Shown one piece after another: positions 35,111 to 43,100 of a DNA stretch of 49,582 nt. The stretch spans positions 1 to 49,582 of the forward strand of contig CANRVB010000019.1 in the NCBI GenBank assembly GCA_947643165.1, written 5' to 3'. Below the pieces are notes generated by a model. The model was not told the origin of the DNA. It searched no databases and saw only the letters and a program-made list of their open reading frames with translations. This DNA is from an uncultured Porphyromonadaceae bacterium (GTDB lineage Bacteria > Bacteroidota > Bacteroidia > Bacteroidales > Muribaculaceae). The stretch's first letter is position 1. Every line of letters starts with the position of its first letter. A program made the position numbers and the translations under genes.

Positions 35111-36394
35111 ATGGCAAAGAAAAAGGAAATAAGAAGTGATAATACCTATATCATTAGCCAGGATACAACGGATAATCCGAAACTGGGAGCCAAGATCCTT
35201 AGTGATGGTAGGGAAAGTTTATTCCTGGATTATTATTTCGGCTATAAGATGGTTTATAGTGAACGCCTGGGGAAAGAGGTTGCAAAGAAAGATCGAAAGC
35301 GAGAATATCTGAGCCTCTATCTTTGGCAAGCTCCCAGAACTCCATTGGAGAGAACTCAGAATAAGGAAACACTTGAACTGGCGAAAAACATCCGATATGA
35401 GAAAGGACAGCAGCTTTTAGAGGACAGCGAGGGCTATAGACTAAAGAAAAATGTTGATATAAATTTCCTTGATTGGATGTGGGCTTATTATGAGGCATAC
35501 ACAAAAGCGGACAAACGCCATATCAAAAGAGCACACGATTGCTTTATTGATTTTTTAGTGGACCCAAATTTTGAATATACGCCACAACCAGACTGGTCAG
35601 AGGCTAAGATTGCAAAGGCTAAAAAAGAATTTGAAAAGAAAAAGCAGCGTGTTAGCATCAGACCTCAGCAGATTACAAAAGAGAAGATCATTGAATTTAC
35701 TGAATATCTCCAGCACCGTTTCCGAGGTGAGGGTGCACATACATTATATGCCAGATTCAAAAAGGTTATAAAAGCTGCCGTTGAAAATGATGTAATGAGG
35801 AAAAATCCGTGCACTGGGGTTATTATAAAAATTGATAATGGATCTCTAAAGAAAGATGTTTTAAGCATTGATGAGATCCAGGCTTTAATTGCGACACATT
35901 ACCCAGGAGAGAGCACCAATATTCGGAGAGCATTTATTTTCTGTTTGTATTGTGGATTGAGGTGGTGTGATGTAAAAGATCTTACTTACTCAAATGTTGA
36001 TTACTCAAATAAGTTGTTAAAATTTGAGCAAGCCAAGACCAAAGGGCATAGTTCTGCAAGTAGTGTGGTTATACCACTAAATGATGGTTTACTCCATTTG
36101 ATAGGGGAGCCGACTGATAGTAAAGATTCTTTAATATTTCCATTGCCCTCACATAATATGTGCTTGAAAGCATTAAGGCACTGGGTTAAAAGAGCCAATA
36201 TAGACAAACATATAACATGGCATTGTGCAAGGCATTCATTTGCTGTAAATATTCTGAATAATGGAGCAAATATTAAGACCGTGGCAAGTCTTTTAGGGCA
36301 CAGTGGTTTGAGGCATACTGAGAAATATACCAGAGCCGTTGACAGCTTAAAACAAGAGGCGATCAACAGTTTGCCAGAATTGAAATTTAATTAA
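35111..36394 (+). CDS. Tyrosine recombinase / integrase
   Basis: A 427-residue site-specific tyrosine recombinase. Catalytic residues are R284 (CLYCGLRWCDV), H371 and R374 (W-H-C-A-R-H-S-F), H397 (LLGHSGLRHTEKYT) and the nucleophile Y406. The first 110 residues form an arm-binding-type N-terminal part seen in Bacteroidetes integrases, followed by a SAM-like core-binding domain (about 115-245, with FLDWMWAYYEAYTKADKRHIKRAHDCFIDFL). It should catalyse integration and, with an excisionase, excision of the element at the GTGCCCAGAACAG core. It is the first gene at the left edge and reads inward; a 56-residue zinc-ribbon gene follows 12 bases later. Confidence 0.92.
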   Translation: MAKKKEIRSDNTYIISQDTTDNPKLGAKILSDGRESLFLDYYFGYKMVYSERLGKEVAKKDRKREYLSLYLWQAPRTPLERTQNKETLELAKNIRYEKGQQLLEDSEGYRLKKNVDINFLDWMWAYYEAYTKADKRHIKRAHDCFIDFLVDPNFEYTPQPDWSEAKIAKAKKEFEKKKQRVSIRPQQITKEKIIEFTEYLQHRFRGEGAHTLYARFKKVIKAAVENDVMRKNPCTGVIIKIDNGSLKKDVLSIDEIQALIATHYPGESTNIRRAFIFCLYCGLRWCDVKDLTYSNVDYSNKLLKFEQAKTKGHSSASSVVIPLNDGLLHLIGEPTDSKDSLIFPLPSHNMCLKALRHWVKRANIDKHITWHCARHSFAVNILNNGANIKTVASLLGHSGLRHTEKYTRAVDSLKQEAINSLPELKFN

Positions 36395-36406
36395 TCATAA
36401 CGAATT

Positions 36407-36577
36407 ATGGGTAACGGTAAGAAAATTAAATGTGAGGATTGTGGCGCAGAATGGCTGCAACTCAATGGTATCGGCTTTGATTGGATAGAACCTCCAGCTA
36501 TTGATCATGAGCATTGTCCCGAATGCGGATCAACGAATATCAGTGTTGATCCAGAATATGAGATATTATGGGATTAG
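36407..36577 (+). CDS. 56-residue zinc-ribbon protein
   Basis: A short ORF missed by length cut-offs. It starts at ATG 36,407, twelve bases after the integrase stop, and ends in a TAG that overlaps the next start by ten bases. Four cysteines form two pairs, C9-E-D-C12-G and C37-P-E-C40-G, the arrangement of a zinc ribbon. The middle is acidic and aromatic (FDWIEPPAIDHEHC). Such small zinc ribbons may bind nucleic acid or protein partners; here it may assist the recombinase or regulate it. The tight packing supports it being real. Confidence 0.65.
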   Translation: MGNGKKIKCEDCGAEWLQLNGIGFDWIEPPAIDHEHCPECGSTNISVDPEYEILWD

Positions 36578-36840
36578 AGCAGCCATATACCTGGTATAAG
36601 GGAGAGAATCAAAACCCCTACATCGGCAATGAGGATATGCCCCTGGCAGCCTCACTCTGGGATTATGAGCGTGATTTTCATTTCTCATTCCTGGATCGGT
36701 GCGATACCTCAACGCCCCTGGCAGAGGCTTACAAGCAATGGAAAGAGGGTTTCATCCAGGATTATTTACCTGGTAAAGCCCCCAATCCTTACGGAGATAT
36801 TACTGACTGGGAAGTGATTTTTAACAATGGATATAGATGA
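36568..36840 (+). CDS. Hypothetical 90-residue protein
   Basis: A small soluble acidic protein with no recognised domain. It is rich in aromatic residues (YTWYKGENQNPYIGNEDMPLAASLWDYERDFHFSFLDRCD) and ends in DITDWEVIFNNGYR. There is no signal peptide or membrane helix. The start overlaps the zinc-ribbon gene by ten bases, and its stop overlaps the next start (ATGA), so it is part of the integrase transcript and translationally coupled on both sides. The TTTACC/GGTAAA palindrome at 36,765-36,777 falls within its coding sequence. The function is unknown. Confidence 0.65.
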   Translation: MGLEQPYTWYKGENQNPYIGNEDMPLAASLWDYERDFHFSFLDRCDTSTPLAEAYKQWKEGFIQDYLPGKAPNPYGDITDWEVIFNNGYR

Positions 36841-37457
36841 GTATGGCAGAGCAATTATTTAATCTGGAACAACTTTCTGCATCGGAAAAACAGTCATTCA
36901 GAGAATCTGATGAGAATAGATCTTTTTTACTCCAGATGGCTAAAGCTACGTTGGATAAGGAGGGGTTTGAAGATTGGCTGCAAAACAAGATCCAGGAATG
37001 TCAAAACATCATCAAAAGAGCCTTTTTGATAATAGAGGCTCGATATTCATCTGAGATTATTGAGTTGGATCCTTTATCTCCTGTAGATTATTGCATAGCT
37101 CATAAATGGATCGGTATCTACAAATCACTATTAGATAATACGACAATCTCTCATAAAAAAGATATATCTTTTGATGAGTATATCAATGTAGTGGATTATG
37201 AGCGAAAGTCACGAATTAAGGCTAAATTGCATGATTTAATTGATGGTAAGCAAGGCAAATGGATTGCGTTGGTTATCCGTTGTTGCATTAATTGTGGATT
37301 GATAACGAAACCTAAGTACAGTGATCTGATTGCAGAGTTTGGGAATGTCATTGGAAAAAGCAATTATAAAAAGTATCTTTCAGAGTTTACAGTGCCATAT
37401 CAAATGGTAGATAATGAAATTAATGCAATAGAAAAGCAACTATCAGAATTTGCTTGA
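36837..37457 (+). CDS. Hypothetical 206-residue protein of the integrase operon
   Basis: A soluble, helix-rich protein. The N-terminal half is charged (LEQLSASEKQSFRESDENRSFLLQMAKATLDKEGFEDWLQNKIQECQNIIKRAFLIIEAR). The C-terminal part (KWIALVIRCCINCGLITKPKYSDLIAEFGNVIGKSNYKKYL) looks like a helical DNA-binding or regulatory domain and recalls the C-terminal halves of Bacteroidetes element regulators such as RteC, but the likeness is too weak for a name. It is the last gene before a strong hairpin (37,479-37,512), and it begins at an ATGA overlap. It could regulate excision; this is inference. Confidence 0.65.
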   Translation: MSMAEQLFNLEQLSASEKQSFRESDENRSFLLQMAKATLDKEGFEDWLQNKIQECQNIIKRAFLIIEARYSSEIIELDPLSPVDYCIAHKWIGIYKSLLDNTTISHKKDISFDEYINVVDYERKSRIKAKLHDLIDGKQGKWIALVIRCCINCGLITKPKYSDLIAEFGNVIGKSNYKKYLSEFTVPYQMVDNEINAIEKQLSEFA

Positions 37458-37478
37458 TTCATTTATTAAGTAGCGTTA

Positions 37479-37512
37479 AGTAGCCAGTAGTACCCAGATA
37501 CTACTGGCTACT
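37479..37512. terminator. Strong hairpin at the end of the integrase operon
   Basis: Perfect 14-base arms AGTAGCCAGTAGTA (37,479-37,492) and TACTACTGGCTACT (37,499-37,512) enclose a 6-base loop, 22 bases after the stop of the preceding gene. It separates the integrase operon from the excisionase operon. Its arms contain CTAC/GTAG, also seen in the repeats at the right end, so it may double as a protein-binding site. Confidence 0.65.
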
Positions 37513-37544
37513 GCTTTAATTATCAGTCAACTATAATTCGTTAT

Positions 37545-37552
37545 TACCTTTG
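37545..37552 (+). promoter_or_regulatory. -7 box of the excisionase/replication operon
   Basis: TACCTTTG matches TAnnTTTG, about 90 bases upstream of the HTH gene at 37,643. No clear -33 TTTG is present, which is common for regulated promoters. Confidence 0.5.
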
Positions 37553-37642
37553 CATCGTTGACATGGCAACAGAAATAATGAGGCAAAGGAATTGCAGACG
37601 TGTTTTCTCTGAGCCTCTTTGTTAAACTCCAATAACTCTATT

Positions 37643-37936
37643 ATGAGCAAAGAGGAAATAACTGAAATCGCCAATTTGGTTATAGAAAGCACGGTATTAT
37701 GTACCAAAGAAGTGCTTACAAGCGATGAGGCAGCACGGTATATGGGAGTTTCAAAAAGCTACCTATATAAGCTTACTATGAGAAAGGAAATCCCCCATTA
37801 TAAGCCAGTAGGAAAGATCTGCTATTTCAATAGGCATGAGCTGGAGGAATGGTTGCAAAACAATCGTATTGCTACTGGAGCTGAAATATCACAGAAAGCC
37901 AGTGCTTACTGTATGAAGAAAGGAGGGATGAGATGA
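37643..37936 (+). CDS. Excisionase-type helix-turn-helix protein
   Basis: A 97-residue protein with an HTH_17/excisionase-type domain: LTSDEAARYMGVSKSYLYKLTMRKEIPHYKPVGKICYFNRHELEEWLQNNR. The start chosen is ATG 37,643; an upstream in-frame TTG (37,619) adds eight residues without support. This domain is the usual recombination-directionality factor or DNA-binding regulator of Bacteroidetes integrative elements. It is the first gene behind a promoter and its stop overlaps the next start (ATGA), so the operon runs into the replication genes. It probably promotes excision and controls the neighbouring promoters. Confidence 0.82.
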   Translation: MSKEEITEIANLVIESTVLCTKEVLTSDEAARYMGVSKSYLYKLTMRKEIPHYKPVGKICYFNRHELEEWLQNNRIATGAEISQKASAYCMKKGGMR

Positions 37937-38199
37937 AAAACCCAATACCCTCCCTTAGTAACGGTATGGGCAAAGTTACTGCAAATTTGCCAAGAATCCA
38001 AAGAGCTGTGTATAATTTTTTACTCAGAGGTAAAGGACGGAGATATTCTGTTGCGGATATTTCAACAGCTCTGCATTTGAGTGATCCCAGGAGCCATATC
38101 CGAGAGCTACGAAACAAGGGTATTCTCATAGAGGATGAGTGGAGAAAAACTGAGTATGGAACACGATATAAGGTTTTTTATATCTCTAATCACCTCTAA
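37933..38199 (+). CDS. Small winged-helix DNA-binding protein
   Basis: An 88-residue protein with a winged HTH pattern: RIQRAVYNFLLRGKGRRYSVADISTALHLSDPRSHIRELRNKGILIEDEWR, then two strands (GTRYKVFYI) as the wing. It resembles the small helix-turn-helix proteins that precede replication proteins in Bacteroidales elements and prophages. It begins at an ATGA overlap with the excisionase-like gene, and the DUF6291 protein starts one base after its stop. A role in replication or regulation is inferred. Confidence 0.7.
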   Translation: MKNPIPSLSNGMGKVTANLPRIQRAVYNFLLRGKGRRYSVADISTALHLSDPRSHIRELRNKGILIEDEWRKTEYGTRYKVFYISNHL

Positions 38200-38200
38200 T

Positions 38201-38923
38201 ATGGAAACACCAGAAACCGATCCTCAGAGAGAGTATTTCCCGTTTCTATACTCATTCAAAGATGCCATAAGCGAAATACCCCAAAAGTATCGCCTGGAGA
38301 TCTATGAAGCTATAACGGATTATGCTTTTTTCAAAAAGGAACCAGAGTTAAAAACCACTTTTGCACGTTTCGCCTGGAAAGTTATTTTCCCGATTCTGAA
38401 AAAGTCATGGCAAAAGGTAGAAAATGGTCGTAAGGGCGGAGGTCAGCTTAATAATAGCAATGCAGCGAAACGAGTAAAAAACGAGCAAAAAACGAGCAAA
38501 GCAATAGCTAATATTGAGTATGAAAGAAGCACTATTCAAGCAAATGCCGACATAGAAAGAGATAATGAAAAAGAAAAAATAAATAATAACAATAATGATG
38601 AAAATGAAGTAAGCATGATTGGAGGTCAACAGCCCTCCAGGAAACGTGAAACTAAAAGTTTCACCAAACCCTCTCTACAAGAAATTAAAGATTTTATTTC
38701 TGAAAATTCATTTTCAGTTGATCCAGAGGCTTTCTACGATTACTATGAATCAAATGGCTGGATGGTTGGTAGGAATCGAATGAAAGATTGGAAATCAACG
38801 ATCCGAAGATGGAATAGAACGGAATACCAACAAAAGAGGGTGATCCCAACCTCAACTCCAGAAATGGCTGGATCTGGAGCGGAGGTTGAAAAGGATTATA
38901 AGGATTACAGTGAAAGATTTTAA
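38201..38923 (+). CDS. DUF6291 domain, putative phage-type replication protein
   Basis: A 240-residue protein starting at ATG 38,201 (METPETDPQREYF); the longer frame overlaps the previous gene and is not plausible. Residues 10-75 match DUF6291 (FPFLYSFKDAISEIPQKYRLEIYEAITDYAFF, then KVIFPILKKSWQKVENGRKGG). A low-complexity Asn/Lys/Glu stretch (about 110-145) links it to a C-terminal region (about 165-220: SLQEIKDFISENSFSVDPEAFYDYYESNGWMVGRNRMKDWKSTIRRWNR), the pattern of phage replisome organisers that recruit the host helicase. It probably initiates replication of the element. No helicase or primase gene is present in the element. Confidence 0.75.
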   Translation: METPETDPQREYFPFLYSFKDAISEIPQKYRLEIYEAITDYAFFKKEPELKTTFARFAWKVIFPILKKSWQKVENGRKGGGQLNNSNAAKRVKNEQKTSKAIANIEYERSTIQANADIERDNEKEKINNNNNDENEVSMIGGQQPSRKRETKSFTKPSLQEIKDFISENSFSVDPEAFYDYYESNGWMVGRNRMKDWKSTIRRWNRTEYQQKRVIPTSTPEMAGSGAEVEKDYKDYSERF

Positions 38924-38932
38924 TTATAAAAA

Positions 38933-39202
38933 ATGGCAAAAGAAAATTTAAGTCAAAGCGGTATTGCTGTTTTAAATTCCGATCTCAGCAGATTGGAAGA
39001 AGAACTGCGACTACTCTCCCATTGTGATCTCTATGGGGATCAAACAGAAGTGGAAGATCAAAAGAGGCTTATTCAAGCCCAGATTGATACGATCAAAAGA
39101 CAGCTTAAAAAACTGGGCAAGGAAGGTGGAAATTTCAATTCTACTGATCCAGAACTTGATAAGGCTGCTGAAAGATTACTTGAACAAATAAGAGCAAAAT
39201 AA
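38933..39202 (+). CDS. Small coiled-coil protein of unknown function
   Basis: An 89-residue, charged and helical protein. The central heptad-like segment (LNSDLSRLEEELRLLSHC, then EVEDQKRLIQAQIDTIKRQLKKLG) predicts a coiled coil. The last third is Asn-, Ser- and Asp-rich. There is no signal peptide. It lies nine bases after the DUF6291 gene and two bases before the next gene in the rightward operon. It could be a structural or partner protein of the tail module that follows, but this is positional inference only. Confidence 0.6.
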   Translation: MAKENLSQSGIAVLNSDLSRLEEELRLLSHCDLYGDQTEVEDQKRLIQAQIDTIKRQLKKLGKEGGNFNSTDPELDKAAERLLEQIRAK

Positions 39203-39204
39203 CA

Positions 39205-39870
39205 ATGAAAAGACAGCGAATCTTACTCTATAAAGAGGCAGAATATGACCGTCTGGTAGCTGCTTACCAGACTATTCTCAGCTTGCTTAAAGAACTTGTT
39301 GATGGTGTCAGAATGTGTGATATTGAACCCAGCTCTCAGAACATCAAATCGCTATTGCGAGGCGAAGATCTAAAAAAACAAATGGCAGAGCGAACAGTAT
39401 CAAAGGCACTTTCAACTCTCCCTAAAACTATGTTGAATGCTATTGTTTCTCTTTACAAAAAAGAAAATGAGGATCAGTATAAGGAGTTAATTTCTGAAAA
39501 GGTGGAACGTATTAGGGCAATTCAACAACTCCAACCCGTCAATATTTCCTACTTCATTTTTGAAAATGGAGAGGTTTCCTTATCACCAGATTATATTAAA
39601 GATGCGGAGCGGTTGTATTGTGTCTATGTTGATTCACCTGGTAAATTCCAAGTGTATGATGCGTGGGAGGCATTTGTGGCTGCAAAGGAACATCTGGATG
39701 CAGTTGTTAAATCTGTGTCCAAACGTCAATCAAACCCTACAGAGGAACATTTAAGACTTTATGGGAAAGATCTGATTGGAGTGGCAGCCCCAGGAAACTT
39801 CTCTATCGGTAAGATCAGATTTGATGGCAGCTTAGTGTTAAATGGTGAAAACTTTGGTTGGATCCAGTAA
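39205..39870 (+). CDS. Hypothetical 221-residue protein upstream of the tail genes
   Basis: A soluble protein with a helical N-terminal half (YDRLVAAYQTILSLLKELVDGV, LKKQMAERTVSKALSTLPKTMLNAIVSLYKKE) and a mixed C-terminal half (NISYFIFENGEVSLSPDYIKDAERLYCVYVDSPGKFQVYDAWEAFVAA) ending GKIRFDGSLVLNGENFGWIQ. No family was recognised. It lies in the position where tailed phages keep tail-assembly chaperones or tail-tube genes before the tape measure, but its sequence shows no clear match to either. The gene begins two bases after the coiled-coil gene. Confidence 0.6.
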   Translation: MKRQRILLYKEAEYDRLVAAYQTILSLLKELVDGVRMCDIEPSSQNIKSLLRGEDLKKQMAERTVSKALSTLPKTMLNAIVSLYKKENEDQYKELISEKVERIRAIQQLQPVNISYFIFENGEVSLSPDYIKDAERLYCVYVDSPGKFQVYDAWEAFVAAKEHLDAVVKSVSKRQSNPTEEHLRLYGKDLIGVAAPGNFSIGKIRFDGSLVLNGENFGWIQ

Positions 39871-39880
39871 ATATAGCAGT

Positions 39881-40147
39881 ATGGAAACTGATCGTCAAAG
39901 AGTAAGTGAGCTAAAAAAGAAGATTATCCTATGTGCTGCAAAAGATGTGGAGCACATAGGTAATCCTCTTAAACAAATCGAAACATTATCATTGATCGTT
40001 GATCAGATGCTCAAAGATAATGAAAATGGTAAATACGATGCGTTAATTGGTTTCTATGCTAATATCGGGAAATCTTTAGTAGCATTGTTGAAATTTCATT
40101 ATAGCAGACAGAAATATGGAAAATATCGATGGTGCATTATCCTTTAG
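39881..40147 (+). CDS. Small protein overlapping the tape-measure start
   Basis: An 88-residue protein starting at ATG 39,881 (METDRQRVSELKKKIILCA). It is helical and charged, with a hydrophobic segment near the end (NIGKSLVALLKFHY). Its 3' end overlaps the start of the tape-measure gene by 32 bases, so translation is likely coupled. A gene in this place in a tailed phage is often the tail-assembly chaperone (G/GT), which must cooperate with the tape measure; no frameshift site was found here. The function is unknown. Confidence 0.6.
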   Translation: METDRQRVSELKKKIILCAAKDVEHIGNPLKQIETLSLIVDQMLKDNENGKYDALIGFYANIGKSLVALLKFHYSRQKYGKYRWCIIL

Positions 40148-43100
40148 GGCTACTCTGGATATTGACGATTTCAACGTATCGGCACAAGCAATGGAGAATA
40201 GGATCAAAGATTTCTCCAGCAGTGCCATTGATGAGGTTGAGAGCGTTGAGGATGTTTTCCAATCCTTTGCTAAGAGGGCTGGAGAATATATCTCATACTA
40301 TCTGGTAGGGCAAGGCATGATGGGCTTGCTCAATAGCATTGTGCAAGTGCGTGGGCAATTCCAACAGTTAGAGATTGCCTTTGAAACCATGTTAGGGAGC
40401 CAGAGTAAGGCAAAATCCCTCATGGATCAGATGGTACAGACAGCAGCTAAAACACCGTTTGACCTCATGGGAGTTGCGGAGGGTGCCAAACAGCTTATGG
40501 CTTATGGTGTATCTGCCGATAAGGTCAATGATACCCTGGTAAGGCTGGGAAACATTGCCTCTGGGCTTTCCATACCTCTCAATGATATTGTTTACCTCTA
40601 TGGTACCACGATGGTACAAGGTAGGCTATATGCACAGGATGTTAGACAGTTCACTGGTAGGGGTATTCCTCTGGTGAAAGAGCTGGCGGAGAAATACGGT
40701 GTTACCGCTGATAAGATCAATGAAATGGTTTCGGCTGGTAAGATCGGATTCCCAGAGGTTGAGGAAGTGATCAACAAAATGACTAACGCTGGCGGTCAAT
40801 TCTATAACCTCATGGAGAAACAATCCGCCTCCCTTACTGGGCAGATCTCCAACCTGGAGGATGCCTGGGACACAGCTCTCAATAATCTGGGCGAAAAGGG
40901 AGAGGGTGTATTCTCTACAGCGATCAGCAGCGCAACTTACCTGGTGGAGCACATGGAGGATATTCTGCGTGTGCTCACAGCCGTAACTGTAGCCTATGGC
41001 TCATATAAGGCAGCAGTGGTGCTCCAGACACTTGTAACTAAGGGTTACACTGGTGTTGCTCTTATTGACAATACAGCCCGATCTGCAAAGCTGGCTCTTA
41101 TGAAACTGGATGCAACTCTCACTGGTAGAGTGGCAGCCCAAACTAAGGCAATGACCGCTGCGGAGGAGGCTCACGTTGCAGCCCTACAGCAACAGCTCAC
41201 AGCGGAGGAAAATGCCAACCTGGTAAAACAACTCCGTATCAATGCGATTCAGCAACTCCTCACAGTTCAACAGCAAGAGTATCTATCCAACCTCAATATA
41301 ACCGCCTCTAATGCCAACTATGAGGCGGTGGCAATGGGTGTGCTCTCCGTTGAGCAAAGAGAGGCATTGAGCAAACTGGATCTGACCTCTAAGAGTGCCA
41401 TATATCGTGCAGCTCTGGAGCAAGAGGTGGCTGGCAAGGTAGCCAACCAAAACGCCACTCTCAACGCCATGAGATTGAGCGTTAAGGAGGCTGCTGCGAA
41501 ACTCCAGGCAGCCAAAACAACCGCCATAGCATCCACACAGGCGGTTGAGGCAGCCAGATATGAGGTTTACTGGGCAAAACAATCTGGTGATGCAACCAGA
41601 ATCGCAACAGCGGAGAAAAAGCTGGCTGGTGCGATCGACAACCAGACTATGACCAGAAAGGCAGCCCTGGCAGCCCAAACGGATTTCTACACCAAAAAGA
41701 AACAACTTGAAACGGCTGCAACAGTGCAAGGCAGAACTGCTGCTATTGCTGATACTGCTGCCACAAAAGCTCAAACAACAGCCAAAGGCTTACTGAGTAT
41801 CGCAACCAATAAGGTAACAGCCTCTTTGCGTACATTGTGGGCTACGATGGCAGCCAATCCTATTGGGGCAATTCTTTCCGTTCTGGGTCTGCTTATCAGT
41901 GCATTTATGATATTCGACAATTCCACGGAGGAAGCTACTGATGGAATGAGTGAATTTGATAAGTCCACCAGAGAGGAGATCAATAACCTCCAGTTGCTCT
42001 TTTCTATTTTGGAAAATAGCAATAAGGGCACTAAAACTCATACAGAAACTCTGGAGAAGATCAACGCTGTATGCCAGGAATACAACAAAACACTACTGGA
42101 TGAGAATGCAACACTGGATGAACAGAAATTAAAATATCTGGAACTCACAAAAGCAATCCAGGCTACTACTGCTGAAAAGATTAAGATGAAGTATGCTGAA
42201 CAGTATATGAACGATCTTACAGAGAAATCTAACAGCAATAACTCTGCATTCGATACCAGATTGAACTGGTTAGAGTATAATACTGGGCGAACCCGAAAAG
42301 TTTCAGACAGCGAGGGTAATGAATACACTGCTCCTATTACGGCTGCTGCTGAAAACATCCGAAATATGACACCAGCCGTTAGAGAAGCGATCCGAGGAAT
42401 GGTTGAATCTGGGGCACTGGAGCTTGCTAATCTAACTGGTGATAATTTTACTAATAGATACAATGAAGTTATCACCCAAGTAGTAAACTCCACAAAATCC
42501 GCCACTGGTGCTACCGATGCTGAAATGAAATCTTTTCAAGGGCAACTGGAGATATATCTTAATAAGCAAATTGCCGATGCTAAGACATATAATGAGCAAA
42601 TCAAATCCTTATCTGGTATGCTCGACCGTTTCTTTGCCCCCAGAAAAGATAATACAACGGAGGCAGTATTGAGTGCTGAATCATCTTTTGAGGAATTGGA
42701 GGCAAAGATCCAAGAAACCCAAAGAGAAATAGATAAGATAAACGGCAAAACCGTTAGGGTTGATGCTGATACAACCCGATTGCGAGAGCTGTTATCTTTG
42801 CTTACTCAAATCCAGGGATATGTAAATACCAAAACAGAAAATCTAAATACAGAGGCTGGCATTAACAGCCGTATAAAGCAACTCCGAGAAGAAAGAGCAA
42901 ATGTTGAAATTAACAGTGCCAAATATAGAGAGCTTTCCAGTCAAATAACAACCCTGGAAAATAAGATCCCTAAGGCTGGTGGTGAAAGATCTGGCAAATC
43001 TGGTGAAAACAATACTGCCAGGAATGCCGAAACTTTGTTGCAGAAACAACTCCTGGCTGCAAAACGCCTGGAGGAGGCTCGTATTGCCATTATGGAGGAT

